From Bradyrhizobium oligotrophicum S58 (GTDB lineage Bacteria; Pseudomonadota; Alphaproteobacteria; Rhizobiales; Xanthobacteraceae), in the NCBI RefSeq assembly GCF_000344805.1, contig NC_020453.1, forward strand, positions 5,117,001-5,181,000: a stretch of 64,000 nucleotides of DNA, written 5' to 3'. Below are positions 63,540 to 64,000 of this stretch, one piece after another. The notes beneath the pieces are model-generated. The model was not told the origin of the DNA, searched no databases, and saw only the letters and a program-made list of their open reading frames with translations. Every line of letters begins with the position of its first letter. Within the stretch, counting starts at the first letter, position 1. The translations under genes were made by a program, and so were the position numbers.

Positions 63540-64000
63540 ATGACATCGATCTCCGCCTCCTCCATGAGCGGCCTCTCGCCGCTCGACCTGCTCAAGCAGG
63601 AGCTGACCAAGGAAGTCTCGGCCGGCAAGGTCAGCTCGACCGACCAGACCGCGCTGTCGTCCGCGCTCGACGACATCGATTCCGCGCTGAAGAGCGGCAG
63701 CAGCAGTTCGTCGTCGTCGACGACCTCCAGCACCCCGCCCTCGCCCGAGGCGATGAAATCGAAGATCGACGATCTCATCCAGGGCGAGGTCGACAGCGGC
63801 AAGCTCACCTCCGACCAGGCGAGCGAGCTGAAGAACGTGTTCGCCAGCGCCTTCTCGGGTGGTCCGGGCGGCGCCGGTGGTCCGCCGCCGAGCGGCGATT
63901 CCAGCAGCGACACCACCTCGAGCACGTCGTCGTCATCCTCGTCGAGCACCTCGTCCGACGTCGAGGAGCTGTTGAAGAAGCTGCTCGACGCGCTGCAGAG
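63540..64000 (+). CDS. Ser-rich protein with two helical repeats (3' partial)
   Basis: At least 153 residues, running off the window edge in frame. Two related segments, LLKQELTKEVSAGKVSSTDQ (about 18-37) and KIDDLIQGEVDSGKLTSDQA (about 78-97), each continue into a short amphipathic helix. Long Ser/Thr runs and a Gly/Pro stretch separate them. A third helical segment VEELLKKLLDALQ begins at the edge. GGAG lies 6 bases before the ATG. No signal peptide. Not recognised. Confidence 0.7.
   Translation, partial: MTSISASSMSGLSPLDLLKQELTKEVSAGKVSSTDQTALSSALDDIDSALKSGSSSSSSSTTSSTPPSPEAMKSKIDDLIQGEVDSGKLTSDQASELKNVFASAFSGGPGGAGGPPPSGDSSSDTTSSTSSSSSSSTSSDVEELLKKLLDALQ

Overview
The window is a high-GC chromosomal segment of an alphaproteobacterium, most likely Bradyrhizobium or a close relative. 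This rests on the protein sequences, the gene order and several families of palindromic intergenic repeats. No taxonomy search could be run.

Layout. (1) 1-3466: end of a pathway for non-phosphorylated sugar acids on the + strand: a D-xylonate-dehydratase-like IlvD/Edd enzyme, cut by the window edge, and two short-chain dehydrogenases. (2) 3576-7385: unlinked small genes on the - strand: an exported protein, a CLC antiporter, a DUF1330-like protein, an SDR and a hypothetical. (3) 7500-26638: the classic str-S10-spc-alpha ribosomal block on the - strand. In transcription order it runs rpsL-rpsG-fusA-tuf, rpsJ-rplC-rplD-rplW-rplB-rpsS-rplV-rpsC-rplP-rpmC-rpsQ, rplN-rplX-rplE-rpsN-rpsH-rplF-rplR-rpsE-rpmD-rplO-secY-adk, rpsM-rpsK-rpoA-rplQ. 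(4) 27335-33072: a three-gene island splits rpoC from rpsL: a FAD oxidoreductase, an ABC exporter with charged low-complexity ends, and a fused amine oxidase-methyltransferase. (5) 33413-43358: rpoC, rpoB, rplL, rplJ. (6) 44075-48745: a second island splits rplJ from rplA: a three-component molybdenum hydroxylase (2Fe-2S subunit, Tat-exported Mo subunit, diheme cytochrome c) and a D-2-hydroxyacid dehydrogenase. (7) 48824-51858: rplA, rplK, nusG, secE, a small exported protein and tRNA-Trp. (8) 52012-64000: an accessory mix: serine hydrolase, two SDRs, histidine phosphatase, NIPSNAP protein and small secreted proteins. It also holds an acyl-CoA module made of an aminoglycoside-phosphotransferase-fold kinase plus an acyl-CoA dehydrogenase, which are the two halves of ACAD11, with a divergent TetR gene and a CaiB-type CoA transferase nearby. 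A Ser-rich protein runs off the right edge.

How it works together. Most of the window is transcription and translation machinery, expressed leftward from visible promoters upstream of rpsL and secE. The two islands sit at the junctions rpoC/rpsL and rplA/rplJ and are bounded by strong hairpin terminators or repeats. Intergenic DNA outside the ribosomal operons is dominated by a 12-copy palindromic repeat of about 85 bp (family A here) and at least five other repeat types. One copy supplies the 3' end of a coding sequence. A separate non-coding element at 56397-56780 has a multi-branched inverted-repeat architecture that looks like a structured RNA.
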